From Pseudomonadota bacterium (GTDB taxonomy: Bacteria; Desulfobacterota; Desulfobacteria; Desulfobacterales; Desulfolunaceae): DNA of 49,110 nt. How positions within the stretch are numbered: position 1 is the first letter of the stretch; the number at the start of each line of letters is the position of its first letter. A model generated the notes under the pieces. It made no database searches. It was not told where the DNA came from and saw only the letters and a list, made by a program, of their open reading frames with translations. Position numbers and translations under genes: made by a program. Location: contig JAHIRD010000118.1 of the NCBI GenBank assembly GCA_018818835.1, positions 1-49,110 of the forward strand. The letters run 5' to 3'. This document shows positions 23,915 to 32,876 of the stretch, piece after piece.

Positions 23915-24551
23915 TGTGTTGATCTCCTTTTCAAGTGTTGCTTCCATTTAGTTACAGACCAAGATCATGCATCACGATGACACTAGGCATATCATCAGAA
24001 ACATAAGAGTCACCAAACCATATGACGTCACCATTTTTGCCACAGAAAAAACATCTGAAGTGTTGTTCTTTTCTGATAGAGATAAATGATAAAGGCATTT
24101 TTGGCCGATGGCTTGTCGCATGTTATTTATTATAAAATCGTATTTTCTTAGCTTTGAAATAAAAAACAAATCGTGTGATTTTTAGTTTAGAGGCTAAATC
24201 GTAGATTTTGACGGTGTCTGATTGATAACTAAATTGGTACAATAAAATTTTCCTGCAACGGTTTCCCGTCGTTTTTTTGTGCCCCTGATACAATCAGGGC
24301 TGAAATTTATAGCGGTTGCCATTTTGAGTGCTCTGAATGCAGATCAATTGAACAACCAATTTCGGTCACTATATCAAATAAAAAATAAATAACAACACTT
24401 ATTTTCATTCTCCCTGTAAAATTTCATAGAGATTCGCCTTAACCGATGTCCTTGCATCATACGACGAGTGACATTCGGCTATATGGATTGATAAACTTTT
24501 AAAATGTCTTCTAAATCATATAACACAGCAGATAGAGCGGTTACCTGTATA
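23915..24551. other. Gene-free, AT-rich stretch upstream of the csp genes
   Basis: No credible gene: the only longer frame starts with TTG and lacks a ribosome site. On the minus strand a TATAAT at 24134-24129 could serve as a -10 with a poor -35; it would give a leader of about 210 bases for csp copy 1, consistent with temperature-responsive leaders of this family. The left of the stretch could also hold the end signals of the GTPase gene, but no terminator was recognised. Confidence 0.4.
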
Positions 24552-25979
24552 TCATGAACCAAGAGGGAGGCTGTTCAGGATGTTTTTCAGAGTTTTCAAG
24601 ACGCTTTTTTTTGCGGTTTCTTTTTTTTCGGGATCTTTTGATTTCAATGCTGAAAAGAAGGTCAGGAAGTCATTCCGGACATCTTGGGGCCAGTGAGCCG
24701 TATAGCTCATACTTTTTTCATCAGGGGATATCCCCGGGGCCATAGAGGTTTCAGTGTCTCTCTTGCCATGGGCCCAGTTAATCACATGGGTGTAGAAAAG
24801 CAGGGCCCTGTCCAGGAGAATGGACATGAAAAGGACATTATGATGGGGTCCCACCTTGACTTTGAATCCCCCCAACGTTTTACCCATCACCTTGACCCGG
24901 GCTATTTGGTTTGCACCCAGAAGGGCAGATCCCGCACCGGCAACGCCTCCCAAAAGTGCGAACAAACCCAGGGAATGTCCGGCCACGGCAATGTCCAGAA
25001 TGGCAGCTGTTGCACCTCCAATTGTGGCGGCTGTGGTGGCTAACTGAACTTTGGTAAGGCCCAGGACTTTCCAGGTTTCCGAATCAAAAAGCTCCTTGGA
25101 TAATATGGAGTGCCCGGGCAGCATGATGTTGAAAATATTGTGTTTGAAAAGACTGCGTATGCGTTGATAGGCGTCTTTTTCAAAAGAACTGATATCCTTG
25201 TTCCATTGTTCAATGAGTTGCTTTTTATCGGACGTTTTTCGGGAAGCGTCACGGATTGTCTTTTTGACAGTGTGGGTCAGGCATGTTTCGATCAGGTTCA
25301 AGATGATTTCCGACGTCAGGGCATTTCGATGGCTCCAGTCGTCTTTGAAGGCTTTGATAACTCTGGAAAGTGTTTCCTGGAGCCTCTGGTCAATGGTGCC
25401 GAGTTGTTCCAGAAGGAATAGCCGCTCACGGTAACTTGCAAGATGGGCATTGAAATAGATCACCTTATCGAAATGACTGGCAAAGGCTTGTTCCCATTCC
25501 GGGTTAAAACGGTTTTCATCTGTCTTGTTATTGATGATGCCGATTCGTGGCCTTTTGATCAGACTGAGGATCTCCATCTCCGCACGATCATTGCTTCGAA
25601 GAGGGCGCGAGCCATTGGCAACATAGATGATTCCCGCCCCCCGTCCAATGGGCGATAATAATTCAACTTCGTCTTTGAATGTTGGATTGTCACGGTTCTC
25701 GATTATGAAATCCTGCACCATGTTTTCCTGGGGGCCTGTGTATTTCTCGAACCATGAAAGGGTCTGGCGGGGTACCTGGAAACCCGGTGTGTCTGTGAAC
25801 CGTATGATTTCGATTCCATCAATGGTTACGGGAAAGATTCGGCATTCGGTGGTTTCACCCGGATAGGAGCTGATTTTTACGCTGTCATCTTCGGTCAGAG
25901 TTGAGACCAGTGACGATTTCCCTTCATTGGGGTGGCCAAGTACGGCAAATTCCGGGATGGGGGCAGGCTCTATGATCAT
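24552..25979 (-). CDS. DUF3482-type GTPase
   Basis: 475 residues from the ATG at 25979 (AAGGA upstream). An N-terminal GTPase domain has Walker A GHPNEGKSS (15-23), DTPG (63-66) and NKTD (150-153). The later part matches the DUF3482 layout: a charged helical region, a hydrophobic, small-residue-rich stretch (about 317-360, LATTAATIGGATAAILDIAV) able to contact or enter the membrane, and a C-terminal helical tail. The function of the family is not known to me beyond a GTPase paired with DUF2868 membrane proteins. The partner gene is directly upstream, separated only by a MITE copy. Confidence 0.85.
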   Translation of the reverse strand: MIIEPAPIPEFAVLGHPNEGKSSLVSTLTEDDSVKISSYPGETTECRIFPVTIDGIEIIRFTDTPGFQVPRQTLSWFEKYTGPQENMVQDFIIENRDNPTFKDEVELLSPIGRGAGIIYVANGSRPLRSNDRAEMEILSLIKRPRIGIINNKTDENRFNPEWEQAFASHFDKVIYFNAHLASYRERLFLLEQLGTIDQRLQETLSRVIKAFKDDWSHRNALTSEIILNLIETCLTHTVKKTIRDASRKTSDKKQLIEQWNKDISSFEKDAYQRIRSLFKHNIFNIMLPGHSILSKELFDSETWKVLGLTKVQLATTAATIGGATAAILDIAVAGHSLGLFALLGGVAGAGSALLGANQIARVKVMGKTLGGFKVKVGPHHNVLFMSILLDRALLFYTHVINWAHGKRDTETSMAPGISPDEKSMSYTAHWPQDVRNDFLTFFSALKSKDPEKKETAKKSVLKTLKNILNSLPLGS

Positions 25980-26052
25980 GAATTGGTATTCCTTAAGCAC
26001 ATTGGATATTATTAGGACTTATAGCCCCATCTCTTTTTTCGTCTTTTAAATG

Positions 26053-26122
26053 TGATGAACTCGTAAAAAGTCAACGGATGGCTATGGAAAAAGGTCCAAA
26101 GGCCAATTTTACGACGCCATCA
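26053..26122. repeat. MITE-like palindromic repeat, copy c (internally deleted)
   Basis: 70 bases: GTGATGAACTCGTAAAAAGT at one end, AATTTTACGACGCCATCAC at the other, forming terminal inverted repeats. The block GATGGCTATGGAAAAAGGTC is present but the central hairpin is gone. It sits in the spacer between the DUF2868 and DUF3482 genes, inside what is normally one operon. Confidence 0.8.
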
Positions 26123-26135
26123 CATGTCATCGACC

Positions 26136-27707
26136 CTAAAGTGATTCTATGCTGATATTGGGATCGGCCAGGGCATTGATGGCTTGTTTCCAGACACGGA
26201 GATCATCATCCTCCGGTTTTGTAAATATCGTCTGGTCCTCGGGTTTTCCTGCTAATAATAGATGAAGCCTGAAATTCTGTCCACCGCGTTGTTTGAGAGC
26301 CCTAATATAATGGATGATTTCCCGGATAGGGGGTTGCCAGGCTTCCATGAGAAGGACCATCCGGCAATTCGCCTGGGGAAAGAGGGCATCAATTATTTTT
26401 TCATCATGATCCATGCGAAGACTGACTGCTGCTTTTTGATGGAAAGGCGAACGGAAAAGGGCTTCTATATGTTTTTTCAGCTCAAGGTCATGGCAGGATT
26501 CAATAATATCCTCTGGTACAAGGACAATGATCGGGCCTCCATGGGGGCTCATGGACACAGGGGCTTGGGGATTCAGGTCGTATGAATGATGCATCGGCGT
26601 GTGTTCAGGCTGTCCATGGGTATCCAGTGAAGGAGAACGAAGCCTGATGAGGAGTCTGTCAAAGGCAATGCTTTGAAAGTTTATCCGTTTGAGGGCCCGT
26701 TGTTTCATGATATGGGCGCCTGTCAGGAACACGAGTCTTGGAATAAGGCCGTAGAAAAGCACGGCAAAACACAAAAAAGGCCACCAGGCAATAAGATCCG
26801 GTGTCCCCAGCCGGGCGATTCCGTCTTTGAGAATAATCCGTGATCCTTCAATTTGGGATAATGAGGGGTGGGCCAGATAATCGGGCACAAACCAGGCCCA
26901 GGGATAAGATAGAAATACGGTGGCTTTGTGGACTGCCGCAGCACTGAGCTGCAGGGTGGACTGCCAGCCAAACGCAAGGTCGGATCCGATCACCCTGAGC
27001 AGAGTGGCGATAAGGACTCCGATATTAAAAAAAATGGCAAACACCTGGGTGAGGATAAACACGGGCCAGGGAAAGAGATGGGAGTAATGGCGGCTTTTCC
27101 CCTGGATGACACCCAGTGCAGCCTTGAATTCACTGCGTTTTTCCACTGAAAAATGACGTTCCGATCTTTTTTTTATCCACATGGACAGTTTTACAAGGAT
27201 AGAGTAGACACCCATCCTGATCAGGGAAAAATTGTTGATTTTGAACGTGAAACGAGCGAAAATCAGGTAAAGCAGAACAAGGAAAATCAGAAACACCTGG
27301 GTGAGGACAAAAAGACCCAGATAAGAGGAAATGTTTAAGGGAGCACTTCCCTTGTAGATGAGAAAGGAAAAGGACAGGCCCGACCCTGAGCAGAACCCCA
27401 GAATGATGAACATCAATGTCATGAATGCATAGATTTGTTTGAATACATCACCCGGGAGCGTGGGATGATCAAGAGGCGGACGTCTTTTTTCCGATTTGCG
27501 TCGGAACTCCAGCCAGTGTCTGATCACAACGTTGTCCGGAACATGGCTTTCCGAAATCATGGGTTCAATGGATTCCAGGTAGAACGACCGGTCCAATTTA
27601 TTCTGTTCGGTCTTTTCCTGGCCGTTCGGAAGGTTCTGGTCACGATGAAGAAAATATTCCAGGTCAATCAGATCTTCGATGGTCCATGAACTTGTTTTGG
27701 GGGTCAT
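26136..27707 (-). CDS. DUF2868-type membrane protein
   Basis: 523 residues from the ATG at 27707 (GAGG just upstream; a TTG six codons earlier is possible). N-terminal cytoplasmic part (TIEDLIDLEYFLHRDQ), then about six membrane helices: two at about 105-165, one or two at 225-260, and one at 310-340 (numbers approximate), with a long soluble C-terminal domain (PIIVLVPEDIIESC and SLRMDHDEKIIDALFP). The domain order matches the DUF2868 family, which is found next to DUF3482 GTPases. Together they probably form a GTP-driven membrane module of unknown purpose. Another MITE copy is directly upstream. Confidence 0.82.
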   Translation of the reverse strand: MTPKTSSWTIEDLIDLEYFLHRDQNLPNGQEKTEQNKLDRSFYLESIEPMISESHVPDNVVIRHWLEFRRKSEKRRPPLDHPTLPGDVFKQIYAFMTLMFIILGFCSGSGLSFSFLIYKGSAPLNISSYLGLFVLTQVFLIFLVLLYLIFARFTFKINNFSLIRMGVYSILVKLSMWIKKRSERHFSVEKRSEFKAALGVIQGKSRHYSHLFPWPVFILTQVFAIFFNIGVLIATLLRVIGSDLAFGWQSTLQLSAAAVHKATVFLSYPWAWFVPDYLAHPSLSQIEGSRIILKDGIARLGTPDLIAWWPFLCFAVLFYGLIPRLVFLTGAHIMKQRALKRINFQSIAFDRLLIRLRSPSLDTHGQPEHTPMHHSYDLNPQAPVSMSPHGGPIIVLVPEDIIESCHDLELKKHIEALFRSPFHQKAAVSLRMDHDEKIIDALFPQANCRMVLLMEAWQPPIREIIHYIRALKQRGGQNFRLHLLLAGKPEDQTIFTKPEDDDLRVWKQAINALADPNISIESL

Positions 27708-27735
27708 TGTCCTCGTTTCCGTCAAAAAAAACTGT

Positions 27736-27864
27736 GATGAACTCGTAAAAAGTCGACAGATGGCTATGGCAAAAGGTCCATAGTCAAGAATGCATACTTT
27801 TAAGCGTATGCGAACGTCCGGCTATACACTATAACGACGCATATGGGACTTTTTACAACGCCAT
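27736..27864. repeat. MITE-like palindromic repeat, copy d
   Basis: 129 bases: GATGAACTCGTAAAAAGTCG at one end and CATATGGGACTTTTTACAAC followed by GCCAT at the other, with the shared block GATGGCTATGGCAAAAGGTC. The centre has diverged but keeps GTCCGGCTATACACTATA. It lies between the DUF2868 gene and the Old Yellow Enzyme gene. Confidence 0.8.
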
Positions 27865-28079
27865 AAACGTTGGTCAGCGAATGTGCACGGACATAAACCT
27901 AACGCATATTCCCCTTCCTTTGCAAGCAAAAGGGCGATTAAGAGTATCAAAACCATGATTCGGATGTTGCTAAACCAAATAAAAGACCTATATTATCTAA
28001 GTATTGTTTTTAAAAGACCCTTCTTGTCATATTAATAATATCTCACTCTATCATATTGAGACAGAAAAGGAGAAAAACC

Positions 28080-29150
28080 ATGGAATCATACGATGTGTTT
28101 TCACCTGTTACGATTGGAACCTTGAACCTTAAAAATCGTCTTGTCATGGCACCATTGACCCGGAATCGTGCCGGTGAGGGAAATGTGCCCCAGGATTTGA
28201 ATGCCAAATATTACGCCCAACGGGCAAATGCCGGCCTTATTATTACCGAGGCCAGTCAGATTTCCGCCCAGGGGGTAGGCTATCCAGCCACACCGGGAAT
28301 CCATTCACAGGCACAGGTCCAAGGATGGAAAAAGGTCACCCGTGACGTCCATGAAAAGGGAGGCCTGATTATTATTCAACTCTGGCATGTGGGACGTATC
28401 TCCCATCCCAGTCTCCAGCCAGGGAATGCCAAACCCGTGGCCCCATCGGCAATCAAGCCCGAGGGCAATGCGTTTACGCTCCAGGGGCTGGTCCCCTTTG
28501 AGACCCCCAGGGCACTTGAAACCGATGAAATTCCAGGTATTGTGGATCAGTATGAAACCGCTTCGGAAATGGCCATGGACGCAGGGTTTGATGGTGTAGA
28601 GATCCATGCTGCAAACGGTTATCTCCTGGATCAGTTTATCCGGGATGGGAGTAACCATCGCAAGGATCAGTATGGCGGGATCCTGGAAAACCGCTTGAGA
28701 CTGCTCAAAGAGGTCACTGACACGGTGACCAGGGCTCTCGGGGCTGACCGGGTGGGTGTCAGAATTTCACCTGAAAATACTTTTAATGATATTAAAGACA
28801 GCAATCCCCAGGCCACATTCAATGCTGTGGCTGATATGCTTAGGGCTTATGGCCTCGCTTACCTCCATGTGGTTGAAGGTGATTTTGTCACAGGCAAAGC
28901 CCTGTTGAATTATCGCGAAATCAAAGACCGTTTCAAGGGACCCTATATGGCCAATGGCGGGTATGATTTTGAACGTGCGCAGAAAAGTCTTAAAAACAAG
29001 GATGCAGATTTGATATCCTTGGGTAAACTTTTCCTTGCAAACCCCGATCTGGTCAATCGCTTCAAAAAAGGAGCTCCTTTGAATACGCCAGATGAAACCA
29101 CATTTTACGGGGGGGATGCAAAAGGATATACGGATTATCCAACCCTGTGA
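28080..29150 (+). CDS. Old Yellow Enzyme-family alkene reductase
   Basis: 356 residues from the ATG at 28080 (AAAAGGAG upstream). FMN-dependent TIM barrel reducing activated double bonds or nitro compounds with NAD(P)H. Motifs: LKNRLVMAPLTRNRAGEGNV, IIITEASQIS (LIITEASQ), IQLWHVGRISHPS, VEIHAANGYLLDQFIRDGSN with the substrate His and Asn (HAAN), NRLRLLKEV and VGVRISPENTF, then ANGGYDFERA and SLGKLFLANPDLV (phosphate site). No Fe-S cysteines, so it is the short NemA/OYE type rather than dienoyl-CoA reductase. Single gene. Confidence 0.92.
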   Translation: MESYDVFSPVTIGTLNLKNRLVMAPLTRNRAGEGNVPQDLNAKYYAQRANAGLIITEASQISAQGVGYPATPGIHSQAQVQGWKKVTRDVHEKGGLIIIQLWHVGRISHPSLQPGNAKPVAPSAIKPEGNAFTLQGLVPFETPRALETDEIPGIVDQYETASEMAMDAGFDGVEIHAANGYLLDQFIRDGSNHRKDQYGGILENRLRLLKEVTDTVTRALGADRVGVRISPENTFNDIKDSNPQATFNAVADMLRAYGLAYLHVVEGDFVTGKALLNYREIKDRFKGPYMANGGYDFERAQKSLKNKDADLISLGKLFLANPDLVNRFKKGAPLNTPDETTFYGGDAKGYTDYPTL

Positions 29151-29160
29151 TTGGCATTTG

Positions 29161-29197
29161 CATAATCTTTTCACATTTGCTTCATAATTTTTGCACA
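29161..29197 (+). promoter_or_regulatory. Direct repeats, candidate response-regulator site
   Basis: CATAATCTTTTCACA (29161-29175) and CATAATTTTTGCACA (29183-29197) match at 13 of 15 bases and are spaced 22 bp start to start, two helical turns. They lie 75-110 bases before the Spy-like gene, which leads an operon with an OmpR-type response regulator. This type of regulator binds such direct repeats, so autoregulation is the simplest reading. Confidence 0.5.
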
Positions 29198-29270
29198 CCT
29201 TCATGGTTATATGGGACTTAAAAGAGTTTGTGATTGTCAATTAATGTTTAAATTTATTACGGAGGTTCAT

Positions 29271-29813
29271 ATGAAATCAAAACGAATTTACATGCTCGCA
29301 GGAATACTAACGCTTATGGTGCTTGGATTGGGTCAGGCCTATGCCCAGGGAACCTGTCTTTCTTTTATTGATCGCATACCCGGTATCACACTGGATGATG
29401 CCCAGAAAACAACGATCAGTGCAAAGGAAACCGAGCAAAGGAAAAAGATGATTCAGCTTAAGGCTGATCATGAATTGGCGCTACTTGATAAGGATGCCCT
29501 TCTCAAAGACAAGAATTTTAAAAAAGATGCTGTTGAAAAACAGGTCCGGAAAATTATGGCCATTGAGTCAGATATGGAGATGGCAAAGCTTGACGGGTTA
29601 GATGAGCTCCGCAAGGTTTTGACTGACGAGCAGTGGGCCATGTTCAGCAAACATATGGGACAGCGTGGACCCGGTATGGGAAAACACTGCATGGGCAAAG
29701 CGTCCAAGGGTGCCCATCGCATGGGAAATGGGCCTGGGATGGGTTCAGATGATGCCCCAAACCGAATGGGTATGAAGAATTGTCCTTATTCGGGAAAGGC
29801 CGTTCAGGAATAG
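29271..29813 (+). CDS. Spy/CpxP-like periplasmic protein
   Basis: 180 residues with a signal peptide (about 1-25, ending QAYA-QGT) and GGAGG before the ATG. The body is helical with two LTxxQ-like motifs (ITLDDAQ, LTDEQWAMF), as in Spy and CpxP, periplasmic chaperones or metal-responsive proteins. The last ~45 residues are rich in Met, His and Gly (HMGQRGPGMGKHCMGK, HRMGNGPGMG), suggesting metal binding, possibly copper or silver. The gene is followed by a terminator-like hairpin and then the kinase gene, so it is probably made in excess over the two-component proteins. Confidence 0.82.
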   Translation: MKSKRIYMLAGILTLMVLGLGQAYAQGTCLSFIDRIPGITLDDAQKTTISAKETEQRKKMIQLKADHELALLDKDALLKDKNFKKDAVEKQVRKIMAIESDMEMAKLDGLDELRKVLTDEQWAMFSKHMGQRGPGMGKHCMGKASKGAHRMGNGPGMGSDDAPNRMGMKNCPYSGKAVQE

Positions 29814-29819
29814 AATATA

Positions 29820-29862
29820 TCACGCCCGGGAGCGATGGCTTCCGGGCGTGAAAAACCATTTT
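29820..29862 (+). terminator. Hairpin between the Spy-like gene and the kinase
   Basis: CACGCCCGG (29821-29829) pairs with CCGGGCGTG (29842-29850), with further pairing towards the loop, and is followed by AAAAACCATTTTTT. It begins just after the Spy-like gene. A leaky terminator here would lower expression of the downstream kinase and regulator. Confidence 0.7.
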
Positions 29863-29890
29863 TTAGGGCTTATCCTTCGGGGAGTGACAT

Positions 29891-31387
29891 GTGCGTGTTG
29901 GCATAAGATACAAACTGTTTTTAATTCTTCTCTCGGCAAGTGTTCTGATTATCACCACCATGTTTATCTTCACCCGGATCAGTTTTGAGCATGGCCTGAT
30001 CAGTTATATGGACACCATGCAGATGAAACATCTGGAGACCATGTGTCAGATTCTTGGGGAAAACTACGAACAGGAAGGCAGTTGGCAGTTTTTAAAAGAC
30101 AATCCCGAGATCTGGGATAATTTCCAGCGCTATACCTTCAGGAAATGGCGGCGCATGATCCGAAGAGCAAACAGCCCCCATCATATGAAAGAAATGCCCA
30201 TGGACCGGAATATGGTCTATAATAACAATGAGTCCCTGGCTCCGATTCCTCCCCATAGGGATAAGGGCATGGGAATGGCCGGGGATAAGGATAAACACCC
30301 CAGTTTTACACTGCTTGACCGCAATAAGGAACTTATTGTGGGCAAAGACGATGAAATCATGTCTGAACGTTTGATGCCCGTGATCGTTAATACAGAAACA
30401 GTGGGTTATCTTGGGATGAGTCACCCCACGTCCGTTATTCAGGAAGAGGAGCTTCTTTTTTTTGAGGGACAGACACGGGTTTTTCTTATGATTGCCTTTA
30501 CCATGATCATTATCTCCACCATTGTGGCTGTCTGGACAGCCTTTTATCTGGAGGGGCCTATTAAAATTCTTACCAAAGGAACACGGGCATTGGCATGTGG
30601 GGATTATAAAACCCGGATACCTGTCAGGTCCAAGGATGAACTGGGTCAATTGTCAAAGGATTTCAATGCCCTTGCCTGTGTTCTCGAGGAAAACGAAGCT
30701 GATCGGAAGAAATGGGTGGAGGATATCGCCCATGACCTGCGAACGCCTTTGACCCTCTTGAGCGGTGAGCTGGAAGCGGTGGAAGATGGAGTTCGTGAAT
30801 TAACTCCGGAAACCATTGAACGCCTCCAGGCAGATATCCAGCATTTGATCCGTCTGGTCAATGATTTGAACGAACTGTCACGGACAGACAAGAGTGCATT
30901 GGCTTATAAAAAGGTGAATACGGATCTGACAACATTGATAAAGGGTGTCACGGATCGTTATGGGGAGGCTATGAAAAAACAGGGCATTCATATGGAATAC
31001 ATGGATAAGTCCGGGAGCCCTGTTGTGGTTTTTGCTGATCCTGAACGGTTGAAACAATTGTTTGGAAATATCATCCAAAACTCTCTGGACTACACCTATC
31101 CCGGTGGACATCTGAGGGTATGCATAGATGCCCTGGGGACAGAGGCCCGAGTTGCTATTGAAGATTCAAAGCCGGGTGTGCCTGATGACGCTCTTCCTCG
31201 GGTTTTTGACCGTCTATACAGGGTTGAAGGATCGAGAAACAGGCGTTTTGGGGGCACGGGTCTGGGGCTTTCCATCTGCCGAAATATTGTTGAAGCCCAT
31301 GGAGGACTCATTTTTGCATCCCACTCCCCCCTGGGAGGATTGGGAATACATGTCACACTCCCCCTTCAATCACGAGGTTTGGTCTAA
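29891..31387 (+). CDS. Sensor histidine kinase (BaeS/CpxA type)
   Basis: 498 residues, GTG start after GGGGAG. Two membrane helices (about 8-30 and 198-220) bound a periplasmic sensor rich in Met and His (PHHMKEMPMDRNM, KGMGMAGDKDKH), then a HAMP domain (EGPIKILTKGTRALACGDYK), the phosphoacceptor helix AHDLRTPLTLL with His281, and an ATPase domain with N397 (GNIIQNSLDY), a diverged first G box (IEDSKPGVPDD, where D-x-G-x-G is D-S-K-P-G) and GGTGLGLSI. The Met/His-rich sensor parallels the tail of the Spy-like protein, suggesting the same metal or stress is sensed. The next gene is the cognate regulator, 13 bases on. Confidence 0.9.
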   Translation: MRVGIRYKLFLILLSASVLIITTMFIFTRISFEHGLISYMDTMQMKHLETMCQILGENYEQEGSWQFLKDNPEIWDNFQRYTFRKWRRMIRRANSPHHMKEMPMDRNMVYNNNESLAPIPPHRDKGMGMAGDKDKHPSFTLLDRNKELIVGKDDEIMSERLMPVIVNTETVGYLGMSHPTSVIQEEELLFFEGQTRVFLMIAFTMIIISTIVAVWTAFYLEGPIKILTKGTRALACGDYKTRIPVRSKDELGQLSKDFNALACVLEENEADRKKWVEDIAHDLRTPLTLLSGELEAVEDGVRELTPETIERLQADIQHLIRLVNDLNELSRTDKSALAYKKVNTDLTTLIKGVTDRYGEAMKKQGIHMEYMDKSGSPVVVFADPERLKQLFGNIIQNSLDYTYPGGHLRVCIDALGTEARVAIEDSKPGVPDDALPRVFDRLYRVEGSRNRRFGGTGLGLSICRNIVEAHGGLIFASHSPLGGLGIHVTLPLQSRGLV

Positions 31388-31400
31388 CTAAACAGGGATA

Positions 31401-32090
31401 ATGGTTGAATTGATGAATGAACGCATATTAATTGTTGAAGATGAAGAACGGCTTGCATCCCTTCTCAGTGATTATTTGAAAAAATCGGGCTATGAAACCA
31501 TATTGATCAGTGACGGACGAGACGTGCTGCCCTATGTCAAGAATAACAGGCCGGATCTTATACTTCTTGATCTGATGCTTCCGGGAAAGGATGGCCTTGA
31601 AATTGTTCGGGAATTGCGAGCCTTTTCCCAGGTTCCCGTCATTATGATCACAGCCCGGGTTGAGGAAATTGACCGCCTTCTGGGCCTTGAACTGGGAGCC
31701 GATGACTATATCTGTAAACCCTTCAGTTTCAGGGAGGTGGTTGCCCGCGTCAAAGCGGTACTCAGACGGTCCATGGCCCTTGTGGAAGAAGATGAACTCC
31801 GGGGGATATCCTTGGACAGATCCAGGCATCAGGCCACAATTTTGGACAAGACAATCGAATTTACAGCCATTGAATTCACATTACTTGAAGTCATGTCCTC
31901 ACGGCCGGGGCGGATATTCACCCGTGACCTTTTAATGGAATCCATTTATCAGGATGGACGTGTGGTCAGTGACCGGACCATTGACAGTCATATCCGTAAA
32001 TTGAGAAAAAAGGTTCATGATATTCTTCCCGAAAAGGAGATTATTTTGTCGGTCTACAGCGTGGGCTATAAATTTGAGAATCCCATGTGA
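31401..32090 (+). CDS. OmpR-family response regulator (BaeR/CpxR type)
   Basis: 229 residues. Receiver domain with the acidic pocket (VEDEE), phosphoacceptor Asp57 in LILLDLMLPGKDG, Thr/Ser position MITARVEE and Lys in YICKPFSFREV; C-terminal winged helix with FTAIEFTLLEVMSS, GRIFTRDLL, VVSDRTIDSHIRKLRKK and VYSVGYKF. It would be phosphorylated by the kinase encoded just upstream and probably controls this operon through the direct repeats at 29161-29197. An internal ATG four codons later (MNERIL) is an equally plausible start. Confidence 0.92.
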   Translation: MVELMNERILIVEDEERLASLLSDYLKKSGYETILISDGRDVLPYVKNNRPDLILLDLMLPGKDGLEIVRELRAFSQVPVIMITARVEEIDRLLGLELGADDYICKPFSFREVVARVKAVLRRSMALVEEDELRGISLDRSRHQATILDKTIEFTAIEFTLLEVMSSRPGRIFTRDLLMESIYQDGRVVSDRTIDSHIRKLRKKVHDILPEKEIILSVYSVGYKFENPM

Positions 32091-32265
32091 CACATGTTTA
32101 TTGATTTTGTAGCCAGCTTTGTTATACTTATTTTTTAATCAGTATTCGCTTCATTTCTTTTTGAAAAATCATACAATCTATTTGGAATGAACCATGAACA
32201 CATGGCGTGATCATCATTGAATCATAATTGCTATAGTTGAAACACACTGAAAAAGGAGGGTAACC

Positions 32266-32802
32266 ATGTCCAGAGAAGATCGGGAAAAACGCAGAAGCAA
32301 CGTTATCGAGGTGTTGAACAAAGCACGGGCCATGGAACTTAAGGCCATCCATCAATACATGAATCAGCATTTCAACATGGATGACATGGATTATGGAGAA
32401 CTGGCGGTTAAACTCAAATTGATTGCCATTGACGAAATGCGACATTCCGAGATGTTCGCCGAACGTATCAAAGAACTGGGTGGCGAGCCAACGGCTGATC
32501 CGACCGGGCCCATTGAAAAACGCCAGAAGGTCGAGGCCGTCTACTCCTTTAATGCTCAGTTGGAAGACGATACCGTGGATACCTATAACCAGTTTGTCCA
32601 GGTTTGCCGGGAAAATGGTGACAGTATCAGTATGAAACTCTTTGAAACCATTATCGACGAAGAACAGCTTCATTATAATTATTTTGATAATGTGGCTGAA
32701 CACATTGAAAATCTGGGGAATACCTATCTGGCCAATATTGCGGGAACTCCATCGGCCAGTGGGCTTCAACCCAGCGGCTTTGTTGTTTCCCAGAAAGCCT
32801 GA
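32266..32802 (+). CDS. bfr: Bacterioferritin
   Basis: 178 residues, AAAAAGGAGGG before the ATG. Four-helix ferritin-like protein with all diiron ligands in place: Glu24 (AMELKAIHQY), Glu57 and His60 (IDEMRHSEMF), Glu100 (NAQLEDDTVD), Glu133 and His136 (DEEQLHYNYF). Met58 matches the heme-ligating Met of bacterioferritins, so the 24-mer with inter-subunit heme is likely. The family in Desulfovibrio binds iron-coproporphyrin III. Role: iron storage and removal of oxygen species in an anaerobe. Single gene. Confidence 0.9.
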   Translation: MSREDREKRRSNVIEVLNKARAMELKAIHQYMNQHFNMDDMDYGELAVKLKLIAIDEMRHSEMFAERIKELGGEPTADPTGPIEKRQKVEAVYSFNAQLEDDTVDTYNQFVQVCRENGDSISMKLFETIIDEEQLHYNYFDNVAEHIENLGNTYLANIAGTPSASGLQPSGFVVSQKA

Positions 32803-32843
32803 TCCCGGATCCATAAAATATATTTATGCCCCTTGATCAAGCA

Positions 32844-32876
32844 GACACACTTCCCGGCAGAGCCTGGGAGTGTGTC
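32844..32876 (+). terminator. Hairpin after bacterioferritin gene
   Basis: GACACACTTCCC (32844-32855) pairs with GGGAGTGTGTC (32866-32876) with one bulged T. No T-run follows, so termination may be weak or Rho-assisted. It starts 42 bases after the bfr stop. Confidence 0.45.

Noticed and set aside
23972-24169. 65-codon frame upstream of the csp genes
   Set aside because: TTG start, no ribosome site, no family; the region fits a csp leader better.
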